Shown: positions 16,179 to 25,978 of the stretch, piece by piece
Layout of the letters: the number at the start of each line of letters is the position of its first letter
How positions within the stretch are numbered: the first letter of the stretch is position 1
From: M3007 sp040397785
Lineage (GTDB): Bacteria; Bacteroidota; Bacteroidia; Chitinophagales; Saprospiraceae
Assembly: GCA_040397785.1 (NCBI GenBank)
Contig: JBBAVI010000003.1
Coordinates: 1 to 64,000 of the forward strand
DNA: 64,000 bases
Direction: 5' to 3'
The notes under the pieces: generated by a model
Told to the model about the DNA's origin: nothing
The model's input: the letters and a program-made list of their open reading frames with translations, nothing else
Database searches by the model: none
Position numbers and translations under genes: made by a program

Positions 16179-17477
16179 ATGAAAAAAACGATGTTTTGCT
16201 TGTTGTCATTACTTGCCGCGCTTGCTGCGCAGGCGCAAAAGCCCGAACCTTATGCCTATAAAGAATTCAAACAACTTACGACAACGCCTGTCAAAAGTCA
16301 AGACCAAACGGGTACTTGCTGGGCTTTTAGTACGACCTCTTTTCTAGAAAGTGAAGCGCTGCGCCTCGGCAAGGGTGTACAAAACCTTTCCGAAATGTTT
16401 GTGGTGCGCCATATTTACCGTCAAAAGTGTGAGAATTATGTACGCCGCCAAGGTCATGCCCAGTTTGGGGAAGGCGGCCTCGCCCACGATCTGCTCAATG
16501 CTGTAAAGGATTATGGGTTGGTGCCAGAAGACGCTTACCCTGGTCGGAAAGACAAGAGCAAGCCTTACAACCATACGCGGATTGAAAAAACGCTCAAAGC
16601 ATTGTGCGACGAATTTGTCAAACAAGGCCAGGAAGGTAATTTATCTGAAGATTGGATGAAAAAGATAGATGTTGCGCTGGATGAAGAATTTGGCATGCTT
16701 CCGGCCAAATTCAATGTCAATGGACTTGCAATGGATCCTATTGCTTTTCGCGATTTTCTGGGCATTATTCCTAAAAATTACGTCAATATTACGTCGTTTA
16801 CCCACCACACCTTTTACGAGCCTTTCATTTTGGAAGTGCCCGATAATTTCGCCAACGGTGCTTTTTACAACCTGCCTTTGAGTGAAATGATGCAAAGCCT
16901 CAATTTTGCCGTGCAGCAAGGATACTCGGTAGAATGGGATACGGATGTAAGTAACCGCGGGTTTTCAGCTCAAAATGGCTTGGCCATTGTGCCTGAAAAG
17001 GAATGGAAAGACAAAAACAAGGAAGAAATTGCGGCTACCTTCAAGTTTTGGGAACCAGAAGTCAATGTAACACAGGAATACCGCCAGCAATTGTTCGATC
17101 GCCAAATCACCATGGATGATCACTTGATGCATATTACGGGTATCCTCGACGAAACCCACAGCGGCGTTTACTATGTTGTAAAAAACTCCTGGGGCGAAAT
17201 TTCTGACTTAAAAGGATATGTATATGTGTCGGAAGCCTATATGCGCGCCAATACGATTTCTTTCACCCTGCACAAAGATGCATTGCCTTCGGATGTACGG
17301 AAAAGATTGAAACTGGAGCCGGGCGACGTACGCATAGAAGGTGCCAACGGCGTGCCCATTCCTCCCAAACGCAAACCCACCCGCGATGACCCTCGGGTAG
17401 CGCCGATTGACGGCAATACACCCATAATTGAAAAAACAACACCACGCGCTCAACCTAAAAAAAAGGATAACGAATGA
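16179..17477 (+). CDS. Secreted papain-like (C1) cysteine peptidase
   Basis: A 432-residue protein with a signal peptide (MKKTMFCLLSLLAALAAQA) and a bleomycin-hydrolase/aminopeptidase-C-like C1 domain. The catalytic set is complete: oxyanion Gln41 and nucleophile Cys47 in QDQTGTCWAFS, His318 in LMHITGI and Asn336 in VKNSWGE. The tail after ~385 is Pro/Arg/Lys-rich (PIPPKRKPTRDDPR) and probably disordered. There is no T9SS domain, so it is probably periplasmic. The stop overlaps the gcvT start by four bases (ATGA), so the two are translationally coupled, an odd pairing of an exported peptidase with a one-carbon enzyme. The substrate is unknown. Confidence 0.93.
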   Translation: MKKTMFCLLSLLAALAAQAQKPEPYAYKEFKQLTTTPVKSQDQTGTCWAFSTTSFLESEALRLGKGVQNLSEMFVVRHIYRQKCENYVRRQGHAQFGEGGLAHDLLNAVKDYGLVPEDAYPGRKDKSKPYNHTRIEKTLKALCDEFVKQGQEGNLSEDWMKKIDVALDEEFGMLPAKFNVNGLAMDPIAFRDFLGIIPKNYVNITSFTHHTFYEPFILEVPDNFANGAFYNLPLSEMMQSLNFAVQQGYSVEWDTDVSNRGFSAQNGLAIVPEKEWKDKNKEEIAATFKFWEPEVNVTQEYRQQLFDRQITMDDHLMHITGILDETHSGVYYVVKNSWGEISDLKGYVYVSEAYMRANTISFTLHKDALPSDVRKRLKLEPGDVRIEGANGVPIPPKRKPTRDDPRVAPIDGNTPIIEKTTPRAQPKKKDNE

Positions 17478-18598
17478 AATTAACAGCCTTAACCGATAAG
17501 CATCTAGCTTTAGGGGCTAAAATGGCCGAATTTGCCGGCTATAACATGCCCATTTCCTACACCACCATCACCGACGAACACAATGCCGTACGCAATGCCG
17601 TGGGTGTGTTTGATGTAAGCCACATGGGGGAGTTTATTGTACGAGGAAAAGATGCGCTTGCTTTTTTGCAAAGCGCCACTTCCAACGACGTAAGCAAACT
17701 TCAGCCTGGCGATGTACAATATTCCTGTTTGCCCAATAAAAAAGGGGGAATTGTCGACGATTTGCTCGTTTATCGCCTGGATGATGCACCTGAAATGGTG
17801 GTGGAAGGCGAACAGAGTTATATGTTGGTGGTCAATGCTTCGAATGAACTGAAAGACTGGCGCTGGCTCAAGCGTTTGGCGCGCGGATTTGAAGTGAAAA
17901 TGCAAAATATATCCTCCAAAACGGGCTTGATTGCGGTGCAAGGCCCGAAAGCAGTAGAAGCGTTGCAAAAGTTGACGGATATTGACTTGAAAAGCATGAA
18001 GTATTATTCGTTTCGTCGGGGCAAATTTGCGGGTTGCAACAACGTGATTGTTTCAGCAACGGGTTACACGGGCAGCGGCGGCTTTGAAATTTATGCCAAA
18101 AACAAGGATTTAGTCAAAATTTGGGATAAAGTATTCAAAAATGGCGAAAAATTCGGCATTCAACCCGTTGGTTTGGGCGCCCGCGATACCTTGCGTCTTG
18201 AAATGGGATACTGCCTGTATGGCAACGACATCGACGATAAAACGAGTCCCTTGGAGGCCGGTTTAGGCTGGATTACTAAACTGAATAAAGCCGCAGAGGC
18301 GCCGTCTTTTGATCGGTTTAAAAAACAAAAAGAAGCGGGTGTAAAACGCAAGCTGGTGGGATTTGTGCTCAGCGAACGCCGCGTGCCACGCCACGGATAT
18401 GTCATTGAAAGCCCGCGGGGTGCCGTTATCGGCGAGGTTACTTCCGGCACCCATGCGCCAAGCCTTGATCAACCAATCGGGATGGGTTATGTAAAAGCAA
18501 AATTTGCAGATCCGGGAACTAAAATTAAAATCGTAATGGGCACCAAGAAATTGGATGCAGTGGTAACGAAAATACCATTTGTTACGCCGGGGGTTTAA
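17474..18598 (+). CDS. gcvT: Glycine cleavage system aminomethyltransferase (T protein)
   Basis: A 374-residue T protein. It takes the aminomethyl group from lipoylated GcvH and transfers the one-carbon unit to tetrahydrofolate, releasing ammonia. Characteristic segments are AGYNMPISYTTITDEHNAVR, GVFDVSHMGEF, the folate-site region TGYTGSGGFEIY and GARDTLRLEMGYCLYGND. Length is normal (~365). It is co-translated with the upstream peptidase by a 4-base overlap and is followed by a strong terminator. gcvH and gcvP are not in the window, so the operon is split in this genome. Confidence 0.96.
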   Translation: MKLTALTDKHLALGAKMAEFAGYNMPISYTTITDEHNAVRNAVGVFDVSHMGEFIVRGKDALAFLQSATSNDVSKLQPGDVQYSCLPNKKGGIVDDLLVYRLDDAPEMVVEGEQSYMLVVNASNELKDWRWLKRLARGFEVKMQNISSKTGLIAVQGPKAVEALQKLTDIDLKSMKYYSFRRGKFAGCNNVIVSATGYTGSGGFEIYAKNKDLVKIWDKVFKNGEKFGIQPVGLGARDTLRLEMGYCLYGNDIDDKTSPLEAGLGWITKLNKAAEAPSFDRFKKQKEAGVKRKLVGFVLSERRVPRHGYVIESPRGAVIGEVTSGTHAPSLDQPIGMGYVKAKFADPGTKIKIVMGTKKLDAVVTKIPFVTPGV

Positions 18599-18622
18599 TT
18601 TACTGAATAGTACCCTAATATA

Positions 18623-18660
18623 AATGCCGGGACGATGTGAAATCGCCCCGGCATTTTTTA
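18623..18660 (+). terminator. Rho-independent terminator after gcvT
   Basis: The arm aatgccgggacgat pairs with atcgccccggcatt with one mismatch and a very short loop (gtgaa). Seven T residues overlap and follow the 3' arm. It begins 24 bases after the gcvT stop. Confidence 0.85.
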
Positions 18661-18684
18661 TATATTATGCTTATTATCAAGTAC

Positions 18685-21600
18685 TTATCGTACAATGCTC
18701 AAGCGCACTGTGCCCCAATGGATGCCATCGGTCATACCCAGCATGTAAATGCCTTGTGGTAATGCCTGAAGGTCAATTTCGGTTTGGAATGCGCCCTGTC
18801 CAGGTGTATAATCAAAACTGCGCAACATACGCCCTGCCATGTCTCTAACCTGTACCTGCAAAGTGTTCGGTGCCGTTTCCATGCGCAATTGGAACCATCC
18901 CGTGCTTGGGTTGGGCGCAATTTGAAGCCCCCAGGCAATGCTTGGCTCGATGGTTGCGCTTACAATGACTACTGCTTCGCTAAATGCAATACAGCCATTT
19001 GCGTCTACTACTTCTACCGTATAGGTCCCAGGGCTTAGGTCGGCAAATACATTGCTACTTTGGAATGAAACACCATTCAAACTGTATTCATAAGGTCCGG
19101 TACCGCCCGTTGGGAACAGCACAATGGAATCGGTAACGACACTGGCGCCGAGGCTGAGCGCGTTGGGTTCGCTGATGCTGAAATTGATGGTTTGCGTGTA
19201 GCCCTTGCTATCGACCACCTCCACGGAATAGTTTCCGGCAACGAGGTCGCTGATTGCGAAGTTTTGGTCGCAGGATCCGAGCAGGGTTGTGACCGTTGCG
19301 CCCGGAATTGCTGCCAGGGTAATTGGCGGATAGCCTCCATCGACACAAAGTGCTACATTCCCGTTATTTTCACCAAAACAACTTACGGCATTGGTGCTAT
19401 CTACCTGTGTAACAATGGTATTGCCAAATATTTCGAATGTTATTGTAGCAGTACATCCCTTCGCATCGGTTGCAAGAACGGCGTAATTGCCGATGTTTAG
19501 GTTGTTGAGCGGCGCTCCAGGGATATCATTGAGGGTATAGGTAAAAGGACCTGTTCCGCCGTTAAAGGTAAGCGCCACTTCAGTATCGGTAACATTGGTA
19601 GCCACCACCGTTAATAGATCTGGTTGGTTGACGTTCACGGTAAAGAACACCTGGGTGCCAATTGCATCGCGTACCAAAATGTTATAAATACCGGCCGTTA
19701 AACCCGAAAACACGTTTCCATTTTGAAAAGGTGCCATGTTGATGATGTACTGATAGGGCGGGATGCCTCCGGTTGCGAAAGCTGTAATGACACCATCATC
19801 CCCACCAAAACAAGTCACCGGAATGGTATTATTGGCTGTAAGTGTAAGTGCCGGAATTGAAATAACAGTATTTTTAGTGGTTACGCAGCCATTGGCATCG
19901 CGGGTGGAAACGCTGTAGGTGCCATTGGTCAAGTTTGTAAACACGCCTGAATTCTGGTAGTTGGCGCCATCGATACTAAATTGGTAAGGCGCTGTACCGC
20001 CACTTGCACTTGCCGTGAGGGTGTTCAACAAGGTTGTTGCGGTCAAATTCAATACAGCCGGATTGGTAAGCACAACGATATTGGTGGTTGCTTCGAAGCC
20101 CATGTTGTCCCGTACAACCACACTGTAAGAGCCTGCGAACAAGCCTGCAAACACATCCTGCGACACAAATGGGCCATTATTGAGGCTGTAAGTATAAGGA
20201 AAGCTGCCGCCGCCCACCGTAACGTTGATAATGCCTTGATCTCCGCCTGCACACAAAACATCCGAAATGACGGTCGCTTGCACAATCAGGGTATTCACTG
20301 CAACAATTGCTTGTACAGTACCCGTGCATCCGTTGGCATCTTGGATCGTTACAGCATAAACGCCATTGGGCACACCCGTGAAGCTATTGTTGCTTTGGAA
20401 AGTGCCATCAATACTATATTGGTAAGGGCTGTTACCACCATTGGCCGTTAGGGTAATTACGTCGTTTACCACATTGCTGGTACCGCTTACGGCCGTCGGG
20501 TTGCTTAAAATAACGGCATTTGAACTGGCGGTAAATCCAAACTGACCTGTAACCACTACCGTATAGGTACCCGCCGCGAGGCCATTAAATACATTTGAAG
20601 ATTGTGGGGCTCCACCATTAACACTATACGTGTAGGTACCATTGAGGCCACTTGCGGTTGCGGTGATTTGGCCACCGGTTCCATTGTTACAAGGCACTGC
20701 CGCGGTTTGCGTTGCACTTGCACTGAGGTTGTTTTTTACAATGACAAAATTGAATGCAACATTGTGTAGCCAAGCAAAACTGTTGATGTCCAGTGCGTCA
20801 AACCGGAACTGATCGGTTGTGGAAATGTTGCCGTTGTTTAAATAAGATACCAAACCATTGTTGATTTCAGCCTGGGTAACCACCGAACCAATGGTGAGTG
20901 GAATACCACTCAAACGCAAGGTGCCATGCGCGGGCAAAGTCAACAAGATGTATCGACCTTGCGCGGCAGTACCTGAAAGTTGCATGCTCAAATAGCTGCC
21001 ATCTACATTGGCGCTGCCGCCCGATGGAACGCTCAAGGGCAAATTCGTCGTAATTATACCTGGAGGCAATACCGCTGGAAAGCAGAAGTCGAGGCTCCAG
21101 GCCGTTAAACTACCGCCATCATCAGCGTAACTATCGCTTATTTCCAGTTGCCAATCGCCAGAAGCATTACCGCCTATGATGTAGCCCAGGGTATCAATTG
21201 GCTGAAAGGTGCCTTGCAAAGCAATGCCGGTACCCGCACAGGTACCTTCTAAAATTGCCGCCGAAAGACTTGCCTCATCATCAAAAACCAGATCGAGGTT
21301 GTCGTTGGCACAGCCAAACTGATCGGCGGGTACGCCTGGTTGACTGAACAGGATAAAGTCCTGTCCCCAAGGCGTACTTAGGGTGGCCAACAAATCACCC
21401 ACATAGGTATGATCAGCCTTTATTTTTACATTGATGTCACTAATAACGGCATTTGCAGGCACATTCAAGGTTGAAATTACGGAATTGATGGAAGTGCCGT
21501 CAATTACTTTCGGCACATCGGTGCTGGTAAAAACTTGTCCGCAAACTTTATCAGAGGTTTGAAACGCTGCGGTTCCTGATGTCGGACCGGTGCCACACAA

Positions 21601-24072
21601 GTTGCTGGATTTTACACGCCAATAATATACGGTGCTATTGAGCAAATTGGGGCTGGCAGTTGTATCTGATACCGAAAGCGTGGAAACAATGCTAACCGGA
21701 GCAAAACTTGGACTCGTGGCAATTTCGACCGTGTAACTATCGGCAAAGGCAACTTTCCGCCATACCAAATCGGCACCAGGCGGAATACCCTGCGCACCAT
21801 TTGCGGGCGTTACTACCGTAGTGGCGGTGCTGGGCGCACCTGGTAATACCGAGAGTTGCGCATTTTTAAACTGGCTGATACTGCCCCCTGCTGCCAGGAA
21901 AGTCAGGTTGTAATTGCCCGCCATGGGGGTTGTAAAGTTTGAAATAACGCAAGTAGCCGTGCCATTTGGCGTAAGTTGGCTAGGGGTTATGCTCACGGTT
22001 GCACCTACAGGCGCACCTGTGACGCTGATGTTGACAGGTGCATTGAAACCTGCAATCGCTGTAAACGTAAGGGTGTACGCAGCGGTATTGCTAGTATTCG
22101 CACATACCTGGTTGCTTGCCGGGCTGGCATCAATCAGGAAGGTAGGAGTTGGAGGCGCCTGAATAACAAAATTGGTATTGGAAATATCGAAAAAGATATT
22201 GCCAATGGCTTCTACTTTTACCCTGCAATTGCTTGAAATATTGTTGGGTACCACCACATTGGCAGATCCATTGTTGGGTACACTGTTGGCCAATACAACC
22301 GGATAGGTAAATCCGCCATCGGTAGAAAGCGAAATGCGCACATTTGCACAATTGATCGGTGCAGCATTGGTGCCATTTACACTCCAGGTCACAGCCTGGG
22401 TAGCACCTACCAACCAGGTTACATTGGTATTCGGCGCGTTGAGTACAAAAGGGCCGGCAGCACCACTTACCGTTACAGTTACATCGTCTTCTTCGGTACA
22501 TCCTCCAGCGTTATTATTATCGCGTACCGTTACCCGAAAGCGCATGGTGCGTGATACAGACGGCAGGACTTCCCAGGTTGGACTGGTATTGCTAATGATA
22601 TCCTGTAAACGTGGGAAAAAGCGGGTTGGAACAGGGCTTGCTTTAAACGAACGAAACAAAGGGCCAGTCGTGCTAGTCGAAACGGGTGGCATGGTTGCAA
22701 ATTCGGCATCCATTTGTTCCCAGCAATAGGTCAATGGATCATTATCTAAATCAGCACCCACTGCGGTAAGGGCAAAGAAACTGGATTTCGGTATGGTATA
22801 ATCAGTCCCGCCATTTACCGTTGGGCTGTTATTGCCGGTTGTGATTTTTACAGCGCAGGTATTGCCCGAGCCCAGCACAAAAGCGCTCATTTGTTGAATA
22901 CTAAAAGCGTGAAAATAATCATCGCTGAAGTTTTGCACATTCGGGTTGCAAATACCGGCATATCCCATAATGGTAGTGGCGCTTCCAGGCTCCACAGAAG
23001 CACCTGCAACCCGGTTACAATTATTGTTTTGCGTGTGGTCGGCATCAAACTGATGGCCCATTTCGTGGGCTACATAATCAATGTCAAAAGGATCGCCAAC
23101 GGGTGAACCTCCGCCCGTTACGCCTTGTGCTTTTCCATTGGAACACACGACCCCCAGGCCAGCAACACCGCCGCCGCCGGTACTAAATACGTGTCCAATA
23201 TCATAATTAGCGGTGCCGATAAGGTTGTTACAGGTGGTAACATTTTGTCCCAGCATGGTGCCGCCGTCATTATTCGTGTACGGATCGGTTCCAGCATTGA
23301 AAAAGATCAACGTGTCGTTTTTAGGCACCAATTGCATCGTTACGGCTACGTCATTTTCAAAAACGCCATTGACCCGGTTCATGGTGGTATTCATGGCCGC
23401 TAAAACCAGGGGCTTGGTGCCGCCATGAAAATTGGCATATTCGGCCGTGCAAGCCAACGCCATGCGGTAGCGTCGCAGGCGGCAATCGCCCTGAAGTTCG
23501 GCACCGTTATAGGGTTTAATTTCGGTCAATCCATCTGTTAGCACATTACAAGTGTACTGTGCATCGTCTTTTTTAGGCAAATAATCCTTTTTGTCGTACA
23601 CCACATAGTAGGCGCTGTTGCCCTGCTGATAAGGATCGATGAAAATTGGACTATGTCCTGCCCGGATAATCATGGCGTGAAATCCCCAAGGGCCTAGGTC
23701 GCATTTCAACGTGGCCGAAGCGTCCTCGATACCGTGGCCGGTATAACAACGAATATCTGGATAGCGGCTTTGAAGTTCCGGGGCCATCACAGGCGATTCG
23801 AAAAGTTGAAAGTGCTGCACAGTGCCATCGGCCATTGGAAGTGCCAATTGGGTTACATTTTCGGCCCCCGAATTGGAAAAACGCTCCGGTGCAGTGCCCA
23901 ACAAGGGTTGAAGGGCGTTGAGATCAAGGCGGTAAACCCGATATTTTTGTGGAACAATGCGGCGTTCACCCGTGCGGGGAACTAAGTTTTCAGGCGTTTC
24001 CAACCACAGGGATTGCGCGCAGAGGGAGCTACTGAGGAGCAGCAAAAACAAAAAGAGAAAATTTTTGAACAT
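18685..24072 (-). CDS. Giant T9SS-secreted metalloprotease with P-domain and SprB-type repeats
   Basis: A protein of 1,795 residues from the ATG at 24072. In order: signal peptide (residues 1-19, ending SSLCAQ); a propeptide-like region; a reprolysin-like zinc peptidase with HEMGHQFDADH at ~336-346; Ig-like and fibronectin-III-like domains (~480-830); a proprotein-convertase P-domain (~840-1000, starting KVCGQVFTSTDVPK); a cadherin-like domain (~1000-1105); eight SprB/gliding-adhesin-type repeats (~1125-1705); and a T9SS sorting domain (APNPSTGWFQL to GTVRLSIVR). The metzincin motif has Asp where Gly is usual (HExxHxxG). Probably an exported surface protease/adhesin acting on proteins outside the cell. 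An in-frame extension of 37 codons upstream of the ATG is not likely to be translated, because the signal peptide begins at the ATG. Confidence 0.9.
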   Translation of the reverse strand: MFKNFLFLFLLLLSSSLCAQSLWLETPENLVPRTGERRIVPQKYRVYRLDLNALQPLLGTAPERFSNSGAENVTQLALPMADGTVQHFQLFESPVMAPELQSRYPDIRCYTGHGIEDASATLKCDLGPWGFHAMIIRAGHSPIFIDPYQQGNSAYYVVYDKKDYLPKKDDAQYTCNVLTDGLTEIKPYNGAELQGDCRLRRYRMALACTAEYANFHGGTKPLVLAAMNTTMNRVNGVFENDVAVTMQLVPKNDTLIFFNAGTDPYTNNDGGTMLGQNVTTCNNLIGTANYDIGHVFSTGGGGVAGLGVVCSNGKAQGVTGGGSPVGDPFDIDYVAHEMGHQFDADHTQNNNCNRVAGASVEPGSATTIMGYAGICNPNVQNFSDDYFHAFSIQQMSAFVLGSGNTCAVKITTGNNSPTVNGGTDYTIPKSSFFALTAVGADLDNDPLTYCWEQMDAEFATMPPVSTSTTGPLFRSFKASPVPTRFFPRLQDIISNTSPTWEVLPSVSRTMRFRVTVRDNNNAGGCTEEDDVTVTVSGAAGPFVLNAPNTNVTWLVGATQAVTWSVNGTNAAPINCANVRISLSTDGGFTYPVVLANSVPNNGSANVVVPNNISSNCRVKVEAIGNIFFDISNTNFVIQAPPTPTFLIDASPASNQVCANTSNTAAYTLTFTAIAGFNAPVNISVTGAPVGATVSITPSQLTPNGTATCVISNFTTPMAGNYNLTFLAAGGSISQFKNAQLSVLPGAPSTATTVVTPANGAQGIPPGADLVWRKVAFADSYTVEIATSPSFAPVSIVSTLSVSDTTASPNLLNSTVYYWRVKSSNLCGTGPTSGTAAFQTSDKVCGQVFTSTDVPKVIDGTSINSVISTLNVPANAVISDINVKIKADHTYVGDLLATLSTPWGQDFILFSQPGVPADQFGCANDNLDLVFDDEASLSAAILEGTCAGTGIALQGTFQPIDTLGYIIGGNASGDWQLEISDSYADDGGSLTAWSLDFCFPAVLPPGIITTNLPLSVPSGGSANVDGSYLSMQLSGTAAQGRYILLTLPAHGTLRLSGIPLTIGSVVTQAEINNGLVSYLNNGNISTTDQFRFDALDINSFAWLHNVAFNFVIVKNNLSASATQTAAVPCNNGTGGQITATASGLNGTYTYSVNGGAPQSSNVFNGLAAGTYTVVVTGQFGFTASSNAVILSNPTAVSGTSNVVNDVITLTANGGNSPYQYSIDGTFQSNNSFTGVPNGVYAVTIQDANGCTGTVQAIVAVNTLIVQATVISDVLCAGGDQGIINVTVGGGSFPYTYSLNNGPFVSQDVFAGLFAGSYSVVVRDNMGFEATTNIVVLTNPAVLNLTATTLLNTLTASASGGTAPYQFSIDGANYQNSGVFTNLTNGTYSVSTRDANGCVTTKNTVISIPALTLTANNTIPVTCFGGDDGVITAFATGGIPPYQYIINMAPFQNGNVFSGLTAGIYNILVRDAIGTQVFFTVNVNQPDLLTVVATNVTDTEVALTFNGGTGPFTYTLNDIPGAPLNNLNIGNYAVLATDAKGCTATITFEIFGNTIVTQVDSTNAVSCFGENNGNVALCVDGGYPPITLAAIPGATVTTLLGSCDQNFAISDLVAGNYSVEVVDSKGYTQTINFSISEPNALSLGASVVTDSIVLFPTGGTGPYEYSLNGVSFQSSNVFADLSPGTYTVEVVDANGCIAFSEAVVIVSATIEPSIAWGLQIAPNPSTGWFQLRMETAPNTLQVQVRDMAGRMLRSFDYTPGQGAFQTEIDLQALPQGIYMLGMTDGIHWGTVRLSIVR

Positions 24073-24393
24073 TAGGATTAGACTTTTTGATAAATTATAA
24101 AACAGAGAATGTCTGAATGCAGAGCGATCTGCGAATGTAACCGTTTCTCTTTTTGCTTGTATAGGTTTGTGTAAATTTGGCATGCCGCCGTCAATTTTAA
24201 CCCAATAAACCGACTAAACAATGCATTTTCGGGAAAAAAAACAGGGCTTCGTTTACCATTCGACAAATGGCAAACGAAGCCCTGTTCTAATTGGCTGCTC
24301 CAATAGAGGGGCTATTTTGCTTACAGTGGGTCGAAAACAAGGGGGGCGTACTACGTGTGGTGGGGTAAGGGCAAAGGCTTGGCCCTCCTGGTC
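24073..24393. other. Intergenic region upstream of the metalloprotease
   Basis: This 321-base gap between two minus-strand genes holds the terminator of the thioredoxin-fold gene (24233-24285). The metalloprotease gene must have its own promoter here, but I found no clean TAnnTTTG match. No gene is apparent. Confidence 0.4.
24233..24285 (-). terminator. Rho-independent terminator of the thioredoxin-fold T9SS gene
   Basis: acagggcttcgttt (24241-24254) pairs perfectly with aaacgaagccctgt (24272-24285), and the stem continues inward (ccatt/aatgg) with one mismatch. On the minus strand the hairpin is followed by a run of eight T. It lies ~110 bases past the stop of the gene at 24394. Confidence 0.85.
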
Positions 24394-25929
24394 TTATTGT
24401 CCGCGTGCATGTAACACTTTACGGATAAAAACCTGGTTGTCCACTTTTAATTGCAAAAAGTACAATCCGTCGGGGAGGTCGGATATAGGTATTTCCAATC
24501 GAACACTGCCTTCAGGCTGTTGCATGGAGGGAATGCGGTTGATGGTATGGCCCAACAGGTCAATTACATTTACCGAAATGGTGGCCGCAGCAGGCAAGTC
24601 GAAAAACAGTTGCACTTGGTCTTGGGCTGGGTTGGGGTATAATTCAACAAAAAAATGGTCAGATGGCGCAATTGTAGCGGTTGCGGCACCCATTACCCCC
24701 CATCCGCGGTCATCATAAGCGCCAAATTCGCCGCCAGAAAGGATGGGCAAGGCCGGATTGTCAATATTGTACAATTTATAAAAGCCATTGTTGAATTCGC
24801 AGCACATGCCGTCGCCGAAATAATCGACAAAGTGTAGCGAATAACAGCCGCCTGCAGGCAAATGCAGGGTGTCTTTAATGAGTACATTGTTGCCATAAGC
24901 ACCAAAACCCGGCGGTGCATTGGTGAGCATGCCGCCGCCATTGGGACCTACATTTTCATTGCCACCATGATCGAGCACATTGCCCAGATCATCGCGCAAC
25001 TCCCAGTATGTTTCCGCGCCATAGTTATCGGTGCGAATTTTTAACAGTACCTGTTGTTTGTTAAATACCGCCGCTGGAACGAAATTTTTATTTTTTACAT
25101 TATTGGAGAAATCCGCATCCACTGCCCCGTTGTTGACGCTGGAAATGGTGGTTTTTAACAAACCATCCCCTGCAAGTGCCTGGGTATTAAAATAAATTGC
25201 TGCTTCGCCGTAGGTGGGCAGATAACCGTTCCAGGTGCGGGTTTCAATCAAGGTATTGTTCCATTCGAGTTGTAATATAGCGTTGGTCAGTGCGTTACTA
25301 CCCAGGTTAATCAAGGTAAGACTGGGGGTTGTCGTCAAGGTGTCGCACAACTCATACAAGCTGGTGCCCGCATCAAAGTCAAAAATACCGGCATTGTGCT
25401 GGCCTGATCGAACGGGGCACTCTTTGGCTTTTTCCCACAGACCCTGTGCATCCAGTTGCCCAACATTATACACTTTTTTATTCGGACAAATGGCAAAAAT
25501 GGTTGGGTAATACCCCACGGCAAACGAATCCGCAATAGCCGAATTATCTATATAGGGATAGGTGGTGCCTGAAACCCAGTTGCCGGGTGAGAAATCATTG
25601 CATCCGGGGGTACCATACAGGCAATCGGTATTGGTCGCCGGATCGCCCTCTATAAAAAGCACCCGGGCACGGTTGTCGCCTGCGGGCCCATGCAAATTGT
25701 AAAAGTATTGCAGGGCCTCACTATTGTGGTACGACCAACACGGAGGGCACCAGGTCGCACTGATTTCCAACAAGACAATTTTGCCTTCTTCCAACATCTG
25801 ATACAGATGCCGCGGTTGCCCATTGATATCTAACACGTTAAAGTCCGGCGCGATAGAACCGTTGGGGAGCTGACCATATAAATGTATGGAAATAGTCAAC
25901 AACAGAAGAAAGGCCGTGCGTTTTTTCAT
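24394..25929 (-). CDS. T9SS-secreted protein with thioredoxin-fold (WCPPC) domain
   Basis: A 511-residue exported protein. The signal peptide is residues 1-20 (LLLTISIHLYGQ). A redoxin/thioredoxin-like domain follows (GSIAPDFNVLDINGQPRHLY) with active-site motif W60-C-P-P-C64 in LEISATWCPPCWSYHNSEA, as in TlpA/ResA-like proteins. The middle is beta-rich (~200-420, including LHLPAGGCYSLHFVDYFGDG), and the C-terminus is a T9SS sorting domain (ELYPNPAQDQVQLFF to IRKVLHARG). A redox-active CxxC on a protein carried to the cell surface is unusual, since thiol-redox proteins normally work in the periplasm. The partner and substrate are unknown. Confidence 0.9.
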   Translation of the reverse strand: MKKRTAFLLLLTISIHLYGQLPNGSIAPDFNVLDINGQPRHLYQMLEEGKIVLLEISATWCPPCWSYHNSEALQYFYNLHGPAGDNRARVLFIEGDPATNTDCLYGTPGCNDFSPGNWVSGTTYPYIDNSAIADSFAVGYYPTIFAICPNKKVYNVGQLDAQGLWEKAKECPVRSGQHNAGIFDFDAGTSLYELCDTLTTTPSLTLINLGSNALTNAILQLEWNNTLIETRTWNGYLPTYGEAAIYFNTQALAGDGLLKTTISSVNNGAVDADFSNNVKNKNFVPAAVFNKQQVLLKIRTDNYGAETYWELRDDLGNVLDHGGNENVGPNGGGMLTNAPPGFGAYGNNVLIKDTLHLPAGGCYSLHFVDYFGDGMCCEFNNGFYKLYNIDNPALPILSGGEFGAYDDRGWGVMGAATATIAPSDHFFVELYPNPAQDQVQLFFDLPAAATISVNVIDLLGHTINRIPSMQQPEGSVRLEIPISDLPDGLYFLQLKVDNQVFIRKVLHARGQ

Positions 25930-25978
25930 TATTTTTTGCTAAAATTGTCTTAAGCCTCTAAAAGACCAATAAACCGAA

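Noticed and set aside
18601..18685. Glycine riboswitch or other RNA element around gcvT
   Set aside because: The structure present is a simple hairpin with a T-run downstream of gcvT; no conserved riboswitch pattern precedes the operon.
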